A stretch of 64,000 nt of DNA from UBA6168 sp041741095 (GCA_041741095.1 JBGSKQ010000095.1:310001-374000); one strand, 5' to 3'; positions 51,881-62,049 are shown, numbered from the stretch's first letter. Numbers and translations: made by a program. Notes: generated by a model from the sequence alone, not told the origin.

Positions 51881-53446
51881 ATGAGGAAATTTTTACTTCC
51901 AGCCGTATTGGTTTTTTTGGTAAATGGCCTTTTTGCCCAAAACCCTCCCAAGCAGGATTTTCCGCCAAAAAGGGAATTCCGGGGGGCGTGGATAGCCACT
52001 GTGGCCAATATTGACTTTCCCGTCGCACCGACACTTAATAAGGAGGCCTTTGCCAAAGAATGGCTCGCAAACCTTGACATGTTGCACGAAGCAGGTTTCA
52101 ATGCTGTACTGGTGCAGGTGCGGCCTGCTGGCGATGCGTTTTACAAATCCAAAATAGCACCCTGGTCAAAATACCTCACAGGCAAGGCCGGCGAAGCTCC
52201 CAATGATGGCTTCGATCCAATGCCTTTTATGGTGGAGGAGGCCCACAAACGCAACATGGAATTCCATGCTTGGCTCAATCCTTACCGGGCCAGTATGGAC
52301 ACCATGACGGCCAACTTGGCCGGGTATCATCCATTCAAGCGCCACCCGGAGTGGTTTATCCGCTATGGCGGTAAATTGTATTTCAATCCGGCCATTCCCG
52401 AAGTACGCAACTATATCACGGAAATAGTGATGGAAATCGTAACGGAATACAATGTGGATGCCGTCCACTTCGACGATTATTTTTATCCGTACCCGGCGGG
52501 TGGCGAGCTTTTCCAGGATGCAAACGATTTTGCAAAATATGGCCTCGGCTACCACAGCCTGTCCGATTGGCGGCGCAGCAACGTGGATGCGCTCATTTCA
52601 CAGGTTTCTGTCATGATAAAAACCATGTCGCCGTACGTCAAATTTGGTGTTAGCCCATTTGGAGTTTGGAGGAATGCAGATAAAGATCCAATCCTGGGTT
52701 CGGCCACCCGTGCAGGCGTCAATACCTATGACGACCTGAGCGCCGATGTACGTGGCTGGCTGGAAAAAGGCTGGATTGACTACGTGGCCCCGCAGTTGTA
52801 TTGGAACATTGGTTTTCCCGTTGCCGACTATGCCGTATTGCTGGACTGGTGGCGGAAAAACTCGTTTGATCGGAACGTTTACCCTGGTATCGCCGTGTAT
52901 AAAATAGGCAACAACCCTGAGCCAGCCTGGAGCAAGCGGGACGAAGTTCCCAATCAAATAAAACTCAACCGCAGCACACCCGGCATTCAGGGCAGCATTG
53001 TTTACAACACAAGCTCCTTAAAAAAGAACCCGCTGGGCTTGTTGGATTCCTTGAAAAACCATTACTATAAAACGCCTGCCTTGTTGCCGGAGATGTCTTA
53101 TTTGGAAATTCCCAGCTCCGTTGCACCCAAGGTTTCCAACCCAAAGTACAAAAAAGGCGTACTTACATTCACTTGTAGCTTACCTGAAGCGGAAGAAAAC
53201 GCCACCTACCTCGTCGTTTACCGCTTCGAAGACCGCGTGCCGGGCGACTACAACAACCCAGAAAATATCCTTGAAATCATCCCGCTAAATGGATTGAAAA
53301 AGGTATTGGTGGAGGATAAAGAAGTGAAGCAGGGGAAATCCTATACTTACGTAGCTTCGGCGATGAACCGCCAACATACTGAAAGCCTCCTGAGCCAGTG
53401 GCACGCTGTTTTAATCAAAAAGAACAGGGCGAAGCGGCTGAAGTAG
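51881..53446 (+). CDS. Secreted glycosyl hydrolase-like GHL10 (DUF187) protein
   Basis: A 521-residue protein with a signal peptide (residues 1-20, ending NGLFAQ). The catalytic (beta/alpha)8-like domain has REFRGAWIATVANIDFP, GFNAVLVQVRPAGDAFYKS, FHAWLNPYR, YNVDAVHFDDYFYPYP and WIDYVAPQLYWNIGFP. These are signatures of GHL10 proteins, thought to act on peptidoglycan or amino-sugar glycans. The last 110 residues look like a fibronectin III domain (LTFTCSLPEAEENATYLVVYRF). ATG 51881 is chosen because it begins the signal peptide; a start at 51803 would add an unlikely leader. Confidence 0.92.
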   Translation: MRKFLLPAVLVFLVNGLFAQNPPKQDFPPKREFRGAWIATVANIDFPVAPTLNKEAFAKEWLANLDMLHEAGFNAVLVQVRPAGDAFYKSKIAPWSKYLTGKAGEAPNDGFDPMPFMVEEAHKRNMEFHAWLNPYRASMDTMTANLAGYHPFKRHPEWFIRYGGKLYFNPAIPEVRNYITEIVMEIVTEYNVDAVHFDDYFYPYPAGGELFQDANDFAKYGLGYHSLSDWRRSNVDALISQVSVMIKTMSPYVKFGVSPFGVWRNADKDPILGSATRAGVNTYDDLSADVRGWLEKGWIDYVAPQLYWNIGFPVADYAVLLDWWRKNSFDRNVYPGIAVYKIGNNPEPAWSKRDEVPNQIKLNRSTPGIQGSIVYNTSSLKKNPLGLLDSLKNHYYKTPALLPEMSYLEIPSSVAPKVSNPKYKKGVLTFTCSLPEAEENATYLVVYRFEDRVPGDYNNPENILEIIPLNGLKKVLVEDKEVKQGKSYTYVASAMNRQHTESLLSQWHAVLIKKNRAKRLK

Positions 53447-53574
53447 GGGTTTGTCTGTTGCAATGACAAGGGGCATCGGAACTTTGATCCAGAGGTTGCG
53501 CCTTATCATTGCCGAAGGCAAACTGCTAAGAAACAAAAGAAGCCCCGTCTTGTGTGGTACACATCACTAAGCCC

Positions 53575-55350
53575 TTACTTCACAATCAATTTCTGCGTCT
53601 GCACCGAATTGTTAGTTTTTAAGGAAACGAAATAGGTGCCCGGCAAATAATTTTCCGCATGGATAAAATGGTTGGAACTGCCAAAGGGCAACATGCCTGA
53701 AAATGCGGTCTTCACTTTTTTTCCCAACACATCCCGAATCTCTATCGTGGCGAATTGGGTGGCTTTGCTAAAAACGGGCACTACGGTAATGGCACTGGTC
53801 GGGTTTGGGTAAATAGCGTCCAATGCCACTGCTGTTTGCTCGTCCACGTCCGATGATTCATCGTCCACTTTAAAATTGTAATAGCCAGTGGGTGCCACCA
53901 ATGGCCGCACCTGCTCTTTGGAGGAATTGGCGGCAGCGTGGATGTAATAAAAAATTTCGCTGCCATTGGCTTGGTGGGGAATGTCGGCAGCCCAAGTATC
54001 CGTATTGGCGTCTATCAAAGTCATTTCAAGGGGAGAATAAGCGGCCGAAGTATCGGTGGTGTAAAAAACCTGCGCATTGGAAATGCCTGTCCGGTGTTTG
54101 ATGTCGGCCTTTATTTGATAGTCGCTCCAAAGATTGTTATCGTTAATGTTTTCCAGGCGGTCGTGGACAATCAAAAGCGGGTCGTTCACGCCGATTTCCT
54201 TGGTGATGCAATGCAGGGCGCCCAATTGGGTGATAATGCTGTTGCAGTTGATACCCACCACTTTGTAGCCGGGAAAATTTTCCTGGTAAATGCGAAGGGC
54301 CGTAGTGTCGAATTGTTGTTCGTAAGTCGGCACCAGGATGGTCCTATTCACAAAAACTGAATTGGTGTAGGTGCGGTAGTCGCCACCGTTGTGCGGGTAT
54401 TTTCCATCTTCAGGGGGCATCTGCATACGTACTACTTTGTAGGGTTTTCCAAATGCAGAATTGAAATTTGACAAAACATAGTTCAAATTAGCCTCAATGG
54501 TCGGGCCGTCGGCGATGCCCTGCGGGTATTGGCCCATCAAGATGGTTTCCTCATCCAACAACTTCATGTGCATGTCAATGTGGTGGATTTCATCGTAGGG
54601 CAAAGTATTCATTTTGATGTAGCGCTCTATGCCCAGGTAGGTGTTCATCATTTCGTCAATTTCGACCTCTGTGTGCGGGCCTGCATTGAAGTCGTTTCCA
54701 GGGCCATTTTCTTCCAACACCAATTTTGATGAAAAACCAGTGCCAAGGCCATCCGACAAAAAATTGCCGCCGGTGTGGACCAAGTCGTCGGGCGTTTCCG
54801 TGGTGGAATAAACAGGAAGGTTCAAATACTCGCCCACTTTCAATGGAATGACATTGTCTTTCGGACGCGGCCGGTTGTATATCCAATCAATGATGTACTG
54901 ATCCTCTACCTCGTTGGCATACACACCTTGGGGGCCATAGTCACGCACCCAAATGGAATCATTATCTTGTACTAAAAACTCTACGTTGGTCAAATCAATG
55001 CCATTGTTCAGCAGATTGTTGATGGCTGTTGTTTTGGATGCCTCGTCTTTAACAATGACGATCACTCTCACTTCTTCCTTTGCATGTTGTATGATTTCCC
55101 GATAAATACTGTTGTAGCTGGGAACTCGCCAAGTAATGACCAAGGCTTCCAGTTCTTCCCATTCTGCCATGTGGCGCACTGGGTTTGGCGGCGGGGTGGC
55201 GGTGAAGCGATCCATCAAAGGGGTGGTGAACTCCTGCCAACGTAGGAGCGCTCTCTCCTCGCTGGTTTTCTGGTGGGGCAGTTCGGTGATTTGGCCGATG
55301 GCGAAATAAGTCAGGGAAAGGAACAACAGCGATGGTAAAATTTTTTTCAT
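53575..55350 (-). CDS. T9SS-secreted peptidylarginine deiminase-like protein (PPAD type)
   Basis: A 591-residue protein of the agmatine deiminase/PAD_porph family. Signal peptide residues 1-19; catalytic domain about 55-400; Ig-like domain about 410-500; T9SS type A domain (AIYPNPTSAITVVPVF ... LPGTYFVSLKTN) at the end. Catalytic candidates are D137 (WVRDYGP), H257 and D259 (HIDMHMK), N330 and C381 (GALHCITKEIG). R160 and R162 in YNRPRPKDN sit where P. gingivalis PPAD has Arg152/Arg154, which I recall bind the substrate's C-terminal carboxylate. The domain order also matches PPAD. It probably converts peptidyl-arginine to citrulline outside the cell; secreted agmatine deiminase is the alternative. 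The longer frame to 55449 is rejected. Confidence 0.88.
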   Translation of the reverse strand: MKKILPSLLFLSLTYFAIGQITELPHQKTSEERALLRWQEFTTPLMDRFTATPPPNPVRHMAEWEELEALVITWRVPSYNSIYREIIQHAKEEVRVIVIVKDEASKTTAINNLLNNGIDLTNVEFLVQDNDSIWVRDYGPQGVYANEVEDQYIIDWIYNRPRPKDNVIPLKVGEYLNLPVYSTTETPDDLVHTGGNFLSDGLGTGFSSKLVLEENGPGNDFNAGPHTEVEIDEMMNTYLGIERYIKMNTLPYDEIHHIDMHMKLLDEETILMGQYPQGIADGPTIEANLNYVLSNFNSAFGKPYKVVRMQMPPEDGKYPHNGGDYRTYTNSVFVNRTILVPTYEQQFDTTALRIYQENFPGYKVVGINCNSIITQLGALHCITKEIGVNDPLLIVHDRLENINDNNLWSDYQIKADIKHRTGISNAQVFYTTDTSAAYSPLEMTLIDANTDTWAADIPHQANGSEIFYYIHAAANSSKEQVRPLVAPTGYYNFKVDDESSDVDEQTAVALDAIYPNPTSAITVVPVFSKATQFATIEIRDVLGKKVKTAFSGMLPFGSSNHFIHAENYLPGTYFVSLKTNNSVQTQKLIVK

Positions 55351-55547
55351 CCGGGAGAAATTTTTGTAAAAATATAAAATACCAATCGCCAATGCCAAAA
55401 ATGAAAAACCAAAAAGGCATTTTATTGGATATTGTCCCCGCACCGCCATAAGTTTGCAGCCTCAAAGCGGAAACCAGCCTGTGGCACACTTAATTTTTAC
55501 CATTTAAACCATTTTTCCCCATTTATAATTAGAAACCAACTGATCCT

Positions 55548-56369
55548 ATGAGGGTAAATGATTTCTTGCTGATACTACTTGCGTGGGCTTTATTTTCCCA
55601 ATGCCATCCTGGCAATTCCAGAAAAAACGACAGGCTTTGGTTCGAGTTGAATTCCATCCAGAAACATGCTGGCGATTGTGACGAAACCTCCTTGGCTTGC
55701 GCCAGGGTGGACATCAAATACCCTTTGGCAAAGTGCAAAAACGAAGTAGCCTGCAAAGCCATCAATAGCTCGATCTTAAATGTGGTCGTCCAATTTCTTG
55801 CCTTTGAAGCACCTGTTAAAAATGCTTCGGAACAATACCTCCACCTCATGGCAGATTCATTCCTGCTGGAATGGAAAAACCTGCACGAAAAGGAACCCGA
55901 ACTGACCGCTTCGACAGGCTGGGAAGTCACCATCAATGGCGAGGCAGCCATGAGGACGCCCAAAGTCGCCACTGTTTCCTTGTCGGCTTATTCTTATGCG
56001 GGCGGCGCCTACCCAAACTCTTCCGTCACTATATTAAATTTTGATGCAGCAACGGGCAACATCCTGCATTGGGAAGACTTGATTTTGGACAACCCGGCCT
56101 TTTTGGAATTGGCCGAGCATCATTTCAGAAAAGCCAGGGAATTGCAGCCTGGAAGCGATTTGAAAAAAGAAGGCTTCTTTATGGAGGAAGGTTTCAAGCT
56201 GCCACAAAATTTTGAAATACAAGAAGAGGGAATCTATTTTTGGTACAATCCCTACGAAGCAGCTTCGTACGCCCAAGGCCAGACCGATTTCCTGATTCCT
56301 TACCAAGAACTGGGCGAACTAATCAGAAAGGAATTGATTTTTGAAGTGACTAATTATAAAGGAAGTTGA
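55548..56369 (+). CDS. DUF3298-domain lipoprotein
   Basis: A 273-residue lipoprotein with lipobox LFSQCHPG (Cys about 19). The N-terminal half (CARVDIKYPLAKCKNEVACKAINSS) resembles the DUF4163 (PdaC) region, and the C-terminal part (AYSYAGGAYPNSSVTILNFDAATGNILHWEDLI and PYEAASYAQGQTDFLIPYQEL) matches DUF3298/RsiV, a fold shared by anti-sigma factor RsiV and PdaC-type deacetylases. No deacetylase or transmembrane anti-sigma domain is attached, so the role may be binding only. It is divergent from the deiminase gene and converges with miaA. Confidence 0.85.
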   Translation: MRVNDFLLILLAWALFSQCHPGNSRKNDRLWFELNSIQKHAGDCDETSLACARVDIKYPLAKCKNEVACKAINSSILNVVVQFLAFEAPVKNASEQYLHLMADSFLLEWKNLHEKEPELTASTGWEVTINGEAAMRTPKVATVSLSAYSYAGGAYPNSSVTILNFDAATGNILHWEDLILDNPAFLELAEHHFRKARELQPGSDLKKEGFFMEEGFKLPQNFEIQEEGIYFWYNPYEAASYAQGQTDFLIPYQELGELIRKELIFEVTNYKGS

Positions 56370-56388
56370 GTGCTGTGAGGAATGAAAC

Positions 56389-57300
56389 TCAGTTAGGAAG
56401 CTTCTTTTCAATAAAATCAATGACTTCGCTTAAACCATCAGGGGAAAAAACCTCCCACTGTCCGTATTTCCTGAACCATGTCATCTGTCTTTTGGCATAG
56501 CGGCGGGAGTTTTTTTTGATAAGTTCCACGGCTTCATCCAAGCTGTATTTTCCTTCAAAATGAGCGAAAAGTTCTTGATAACCAACGGTTTGCAGGGCGT
56601 TGAGTTGTTTTAGGGGAAACAAGGATTTGGCCTCTTCCAGCAATCCTGCCGCCATCATAAGATCCACCCGTTGATTGATGCGGGCATAAAGTTCCGCACG
56701 GTCCATTTCCAATAAAATATAGATTGGCTGAAAGGGCCGCTCCGCCTTTTCCTGTCGTTGAAAACTGGAAAAAGGCTGCCCGCTGGCCCTTATCACCGAC
56801 AATGCCCGGAGCAGCCGCTGCGGATTTTTGCGGTCCACTTTTGCATAATATTCCGGGTCGCTCTTGGCCAATTCTGCTTGCAAGGCAGCCATTCCCTGGT
56901 TTTTGTAAAAATCCTCCACGGCAGTCTTTATCGTTTCCGGCACTGCTGGAAAAGCATCCAACCCCTCGCACAAAGCCTTGATAAACAACCCCGAACCGCC
57001 CACAAGGATGGCAACGTCCTTTTTTTCAAAAACCTGGTTTAAAACAGCCAGCGCATCTTTTTCAAAATCGCCCACCGAATACTCCTGTTCAACTCCGAGG
57101 GAATTGATGAAGTGGTGCGGGGCCATCGCCAATTCCTCCGGGCTGGGCTTGGCCGTGCCAATGGTCATTTCCCGGTAAAATTGCCTGCTGTCAGCCGAGA
57201 TAATATCGGTGCCAAAATGCCTGGCCAGTTCGATGGCCATCTTCGTTTTTCCGGTGGCCGTAGCCCCTCCCACGACGATGAGGTGTTTGATGTTTTTCAT
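56389..57300 (-). CDS. miaA: tRNA dimethylallyltransferase MiaA
   Basis: A 303-residue enzyme that adds the dimethylallyl group to A37 of UNN-decoding tRNAs. Walker A is GGATATGKTKMA (G17-K18-T19), followed by DIISADSRQFYREMTIGTAKP, HHFINSLG, ILVGGSGLFIKALCEGLD and RINQRVDLMMAAGLLEEAKSL; the end has KKNSRRYAKRQMTWFRKY. All family motifs are present at normal length. Divergent from the plsC gene. Confidence 0.97.
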   Translation of the reverse strand: MKNIKHLIVVGGATATGKTKMAIELARHFGTDIISADSRQFYREMTIGTAKPSPEELAMAPHHFINSLGVEQEYSVGDFEKDALAVLNQVFEKKDVAILVGGSGLFIKALCEGLDAFPAVPETIKTAVEDFYKNQGMAALQAELAKSDPEYYAKVDRKNPQRLLRALSVIRASGQPFSSFQRQEKAERPFQPIYILLEMDRAELYARINQRVDLMMAAGLLEEAKSLFPLKQLNALQTVGYQELFAHFEGKYSLDEAVELIKKNSRRYAKRQMTWFRKYGQWEVFSPDGLSEVIDFIEKKLPN

Positions 57301-57353
57301 GTAACGATGGTTAAGCCTGTGCCCGTCATTGTCCTATTTTCCTTCAATTATCC

Positions 57354-57361
57354 TATTTTTG
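57354..57361 (+). promoter_or_regulatory. Promoter of the PlsC-like gene
   Basis: TATTTTTG fits the -7 consensus 31 bases before the ATG at 57393, with a TTG at 57329-57331 about 22 bases upstream as a possible -33 box. Confidence 0.5.
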
Positions 57362-57392
57362 CCGCCCTCAAACATTGGGACAAAAAGCATAC

Positions 57393-58688
57393 ATGCTGTA
57401 CGACATTACAAGGCCCTTCGCAAAAATAGCCCTTGGCACCTATTTCAGGAAAATTTACATCTCCAACCGGGAGCGCCTGCCCAAGGACAAGCCCATCATC
57501 CTGGCGGCCAACCACCCAACGGCCTTTATTGAACCCTGCATTTTGTCCTGTTGGCTCGACAACCCCTTGAGTTTTTTGGCCAGGGGCGATTTGTACGTCA
57601 ACAACCTTTTCATCAGAAAACTCTATGACGGATACCGCATGACGCCTGTTTTCAGAAAGGACGACATTGGGTATTCGGGCATCAAAAGCAATTATGAGTC
57701 TTTTAAAAGATGCTATGAAGCATTGAAGGAAAAAAAGACCCTGATGATTTTGGCCGAAGGCCGTACCAAGCACGAAAAACGCCTCCGCCCATTGATGAAA
57801 GGCACGGCCCGCATTGTTTTTGGGTCGTTCGAGCAAGATGGCGATTTGGACATCCACCTCGTGCCTGTCGGGGTAAATTATGTGGATTCCGACTCCTTCC
57901 GCTCCGATGTGATGATTGACATCGGGACGCCGATCCGCATTTCCGACTACATCCCCATGTACCAACAGAACAGCGCCAAGGCCGTCAATGCCGTGACCGA
58001 TGAACTGGCGAAGCGGCTTTCCGAACGGGTGATACATATTCAGGAGCCAGGAGACGAGGCTTGGGTGGAGCATTTGTTGGAAATGAAGCGCAGCGAACGG
58101 CCCGACCGCCTTTTGCCTGATTTTTCCACCGACCCGCAACCGCTGTTTGATGAACATGCTATTGCACAAAGGGTAAATGGCCTTGCCGCCGATGACAAAA
58201 CAGCAATAAAAGAAAAGGTGGTCGCCTATGTCAGCCAACTGAAACAAGCTGGCGTCAGCGATTTTGGCTTGATGAAACGGGAAGGGATTACGCTGTTGGG
58301 AAGCCTTGGCCTGGCGCTTACCTGGCCTATTTTTGTGCTGGGCTACTTGTTGAATTTCCTGCCTTTGCTCCTTGGAAACAGCCTGGCCAATCGCTTGGCG
58401 AAAACCATTGAATTCAGGGCAGCGGTGTCTATCGTGCTTTCGGCCTTTTTTTACCTGTTTTATTTGTTCATTTGGATTTTGGCAGGTTTTGTTTCAGGCA
58501 ACTATTGGCTGTGCCTGGCCTCTTTGTTGGTGCCGGCTTTGGGCTACTTTACAGTCAAGTACATGGATTTTGAAAATAGCTGGAAAGAAAAACGCAAAGC
58601 GGCCAAACTGCCGGAAAGTGTCGTGCAGCAGCTATTGGCGCAGCGAAAAAGTGTGAAAGCGCAGTTTGAAAATGTTAATGTTTACTAG
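57393..58688 (+). CDS. PlsC-like acyltransferase
   Basis: A 431-residue membrane acyltransferase. The N-terminal domain has the acyltransferase motif as ANHPTAFIEPC (H41, with Glu where Asp is usual), FLARGDLYVNN, RMTPVFRKDD, and the substrate motif LAEGRTKHEKRLRPLMKGTARI. The C-terminal third holds hydrophobic segments (LLGSLGLALTWPIFVLGYLL, SIVLSAFFYLFYLFIWILAG, LCLASLLVPALGYF). Likely acylates lysophosphatidic acid or another envelope lipid. ATG 57393 is preferred over TTG 57375 because a good -7 box lies at 57354. Confidence 0.88.
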   Translation: MLYDITRPFAKIALGTYFRKIYISNRERLPKDKPIILAANHPTAFIEPCILSCWLDNPLSFLARGDLYVNNLFIRKLYDGYRMTPVFRKDDIGYSGIKSNYESFKRCYEALKEKKTLMILAEGRTKHEKRLRPLMKGTARIVFGSFEQDGDLDIHLVPVGVNYVDSDSFRSDVMIDIGTPIRISDYIPMYQQNSAKAVNAVTDELAKRLSERVIHIQEPGDEAWVEHLLEMKRSERPDRLLPDFSTDPQPLFDEHAIAQRVNGLAADDKTAIKEKVVAYVSQLKQAGVSDFGLMKREGITLLGSLGLALTWPIFVLGYLLNFLPLLLGNSLANRLAKTIEFRAAVSIVLSAFFYLFYLFIWILAGFVSGNYWLCLASLLVPALGYFTVKYMDFENSWKEKRKAAKLPESVVQQLLAQRKSVKAQFENVNVY

Positions 58689-58960
58689 GAGAACTTTTTA
58701 GAAATTACATTCGCACCTGCTTTCCACGCTGTTTTTTTTAAACTCAAAGAAGCGTTTGCGCATTGCAAATCGTATAGGAAAAGGAAAAGATAAAACATCT
58801 ATATCGCTTCCCATGCAGGTTCAATTTTTAAATATCATACCGCCTTATTATTGATACTCAAGCTTGACTTTTGTCATGGGTGGAAGCTGAATTCCATCAG
58901 TTTTTGAGTATTCCGAAGACTTAATTTTACCCGTCATTCTCACAAACAAAATTCATAAAT

Positions 58961-61900
58961 ATGGTGAAACTTAAACTTAGGTCATTGACTGTCTTGGCAA
59001 TGGCGATCCTGTTTTGCGCAGGTGCGGCCATTGGACAGAGACAGATTACAGGGATGGTCACCGATGCAGGCAACAACGAACCGCTCATCGGGGTGAACAT
59101 CCTGGTCGTAGGGACAACCGTTGGTACCGTTTCCGACGTGGACGGAACTTATTCCGTCAGTTTGCCGGCAGATGCCCGGCAATTGCAGTTTTCCTATACT
59201 GGCTATGGTACTGTTACGATGGAAATTGGGGCTTCGAACATCATGGACGTGCGCATGGAAGTTGGAAGCATCCTGGATGAAGTGATCGTCATCGGGTATG
59301 GTACAGTAAGGAAGGAAGATGCGACAGGTTCAGTTCAAGCGATTGCTGCCAAAGATTTTAACAAAGGTGCCATCGTATCACCTGAGCAATTGATCGCAGG
59401 TAAGATTGCAGGTGTTTCCATTATTCAAAATAATGGAGAGCCGGGTGGCAAGCCTCAAATTCGGATAAGGGGAGGTACGTCTATTAATGGTGGTAACGAG
59501 CCATTGATAGTCATTGATGGTGTACCAATTGATAATGAAGGCACTGCTGCGGGCCGCAACCCACTCAATTTTTTGAATCCTTCTGATATAGAAACCTATA
59601 ACGTTTTGAAAGATGCCTCTGCAACGGCGATTTACGGATCTCGTGGTGCAAATGGAGTAATCATCATTACCACAAAAAAGGGCAGGAAGAATACGCAAGG
59701 CCAATTGACTTATGATGGTTATTACACAACATCATCCATTTCAGAAGATCCTAATATCCTTACAGCTGAAGAGTTCAGAAATGTTGTCACCTACGTTGCT
59801 CCCAATCGTCTAGAAAAATTAGGTGATGCAAATACAGATTGGTTTGATGAAATAACCCAGACTGGAACTGGTCATAACCACTCATTGGCTTTTACGGGAG
59901 GCTCAGAAAACATAGGTTATCGGGCTTCGCTGGGTTATCAAAAACTCGAAGGTGTTTTGAAAGGCTCAGAAACCGAACGCACCAGTGTTGGTTTGAATTT
60001 TAACCACAATCTTTTTAACAACCGTTTAATCATAAACGCTAATATTAGGGGAGCTTTTACGAAGGATTTATATGATCAAGGCCAAATCGGCTCAGCGTTG
60101 TTTTTTGACCCAACTCAACCAGTTTTTGATCCAGAGAATACTGCATTTGCAGGTTATTGGGAATATGGTGCCGCCTTGGCACCAAGGAACCCTGTTTCTA
60201 CCTACCAACAAATTACGGACGAGGGCAAGGGTTATCGCAGCTTGGGCAACATGGAAATCGAATATAAATTAGATGATTTAATTCCTGGTTTGAGCGCCAA
60301 GGCTAACCTTGGGTTTGACGCCTTCAGCGGTAAAAAACGCCGTTTTGTGCCTTCCACTTATACGAATTTGGCAGTAAACAGCTATGTAGCAGAAGCGATT
60401 TTGGAAAATCCCAATAGGAATAGTCAACTGTTGGAAACATACTTGACTTACAACCGGAGCTTGGGAGATAACCACCGTTTCAACATCGTTGCTGGTTATT
60501 CCTACCAAGATTGGCAGGAAGAATATCCTTGGATGAGGGCTTACAATCTTTCATCAGATGTTTTCAACTACAATAGTCTAAGCCCGGCTGAAGATTTTGA
60601 ATCACGCAATTATTTTGAGGAAAACAGGTTGATTTCATTTTATGGTCGTGTCAATTACACATTGAAAGACAGGTATATCCTCACTGCTACAGTCCGTCGT
60701 GACGGTTCTTCCAGATTCAGCCCACTCAATCGCTGGGCAACCTTCCCATCTGCAGCCTTGGCCTGGAGGATAATGGAGGAAGATTTTGCCAGCGGTCTTG
60801 AGTCCGTGTTTTCTGATTTAAAGTTGAGGCTTGGTTATGGTATAACTGGAAACCAGGAAATACCCAGCTATGGCTACTTGCCAACCTATACATACAGTGA
60901 TGCAAAAGCCAGATACCAGTTTGGTTACGAAAATGGAGAACCTGTGTTTGTGACGACTGTCCGCCCAAATGGCTACGACGCAGGCCTGAAATGGGAGGAA
61001 ACTTCTTCCTACAATATTGGATTAGACTTTGGCTTTATGAATGGCAGAATAAACGGCATTTTGGAATATTATTACAAGAAAACCGATGACTTGTTGTTTA
61101 CTGTCAATATTCCAGCAGGCTCTAACTTGACTGACCGTATTTTGACCAATATTGGTGAGGTTGAAAATAAAGGTATCGAATTAACCTTAAATGCAATCGT
61201 AGTTGACAATGCCGATTTCTCATGGAGTATTAACCTAAATGGTGCTAAAAATAAGAACGAGGTATTGGCCATAGATCAGATTAGTGATCAAGGCGTTCTC
61301 ACAGGAGGTATTTCAGGTGGTGTGGGCAATTTTATTCAAATTCTTCAAGTTGGTCAGCCAGCATATTCATTCTATGTTTTTAAGCAAAAATATGCGGATG
61401 ATGGCAGCGTACTGGCAGATGGAATTGACCACAACGAAGATGGTGAGATCAACTTGGCTGACATTTATGAAGATATTAACGGGGATGGAGAAGTAAGCGA
61501 TCTTGACAAAAGGGCTTATGGCAACCCGGCTGCTGATTATCTAATAGGTGCTTCCACCCAAGTTAATTATAAAGGATTTGACTTTGGATTTACACTAAGG
61601 GGCAGTATTGGCAACTATGTTTACAACAATAATGCTTCTAATGGAGGGTATTTTGGTGTTGTAAACGAACGTGGAGATATATTCCTGAACAATATGCACA
61701 TATCAGGACTTGTCACCAAATTTCAAAATCCACAATACTTCTCAGATTATTATGTAGAGAAAGCCAATTTCCTGAAGGTTGACAATGCAACGCTGGGTTA
61801 TACGGTTCCGAACCTACCAGGAAATTCAAGTGTTCGCCTGTATGTTACGGCAACCAACCTTTTTGTTTTTACAAAATATTCAGGGACAGATCCAGAAATT

Positions 61901-61993
61901 GGTTTTGGCACATTAAACCGGGGACCAGGCATAGACAACAGACTCTATCCAAGGTCAAGGGGATTTGTGTTCGGTGTTAGTCTTGGCCTTTAA
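58961..61993 (+). CDS. SusC/RagA-family TonB-linked outer-membrane transporter
   Basis: A 1010-residue SusC-type receptor. A signal peptide (ending CAGAAIGQRQ) is followed by the carboxypeptidase-regulatory-like domain (ITGMVTDAGNNEPLIGVNIL, about 29-105), a TonB-box/linker (LDEVIVIGYGTVRKEDATGSV), the plug (GGTSINGGNEPLIVIDGVPI, ATAIYGSRGANGVIIITTKKG) and a 22-strand barrel ending YPRSRGFVFGVSLGL. A short Asp/Asn-rich extracellular loop (DHNEDGEINLADIYEDINGD) is typical. It imports an oligosaccharide or peptide with the SusD lipoprotein encoded 56 bases downstream. Base composition beyond about 59400 is visibly more AT-rich than the first 400 bases. Confidence 0.97.
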   Translation: MVKLKLRSLTVLAMAILFCAGAAIGQRQITGMVTDAGNNEPLIGVNILVVGTTVGTVSDVDGTYSVSLPADARQLQFSYTGYGTVTMEIGASNIMDVRMEVGSILDEVIVIGYGTVRKEDATGSVQAIAAKDFNKGAIVSPEQLIAGKIAGVSIIQNNGEPGGKPQIRIRGGTSINGGNEPLIVIDGVPIDNEGTAAGRNPLNFLNPSDIETYNVLKDASATAIYGSRGANGVIIITTKKGRKNTQGQLTYDGYYTTSSISEDPNILTAEEFRNVVTYVAPNRLEKLGDANTDWFDEITQTGTGHNHSLAFTGGSENIGYRASLGYQKLEGVLKGSETERTSVGLNFNHNLFNNRLIINANIRGAFTKDLYDQGQIGSALFFDPTQPVFDPENTAFAGYWEYGAALAPRNPVSTYQQITDEGKGYRSLGNMEIEYKLDDLIPGLSAKANLGFDAFSGKKRRFVPSTYTNLAVNSYVAEAILENPNRNSQLLETYLTYNRSLGDNHRFNIVAGYSYQDWQEEYPWMRAYNLSSDVFNYNSLSPAEDFESRNYFEENRLISFYGRVNYTLKDRYILTATVRRDGSSRFSPLNRWATFPSAALAWRIMEEDFASGLESVFSDLKLRLGYGITGNQEIPSYGYLPTYTYSDAKARYQFGYENGEPVFVTTVRPNGYDAGLKWEETSSYNIGLDFGFMNGRINGILEYYYKKTDDLLFTVNIPAGSNLTDRILTNIGEVENKGIELTLNAIVVDNADFSWSINLNGAKNKNEVLAIDQISDQGVLTGGISGGVGNFIQILQVGQPAYSFYVFKQKYADDGSVLADGIDHNEDGEINLADIYEDINGDGEVSDLDKRAYGNPAADYLIGASTQVNYKGFDFGFTLRGSIGNYVYNNNASNGGYFGVVNERGDIFLNNMHISGLVTKFQNPQYFSDYYVEKANFLKVDNATLGYTVPNLPGNSSVRLYVTATNLFVFTKYSGTDPEIGFGTLNRGPGIDNRLYPRSRGFVFGVSLGL

Positions 61994-62049
61994 ACCATCA
62001 AAACAAAGTGGTAAAACCTACTTTGTTTATCACTAAATGCTTATTTATC

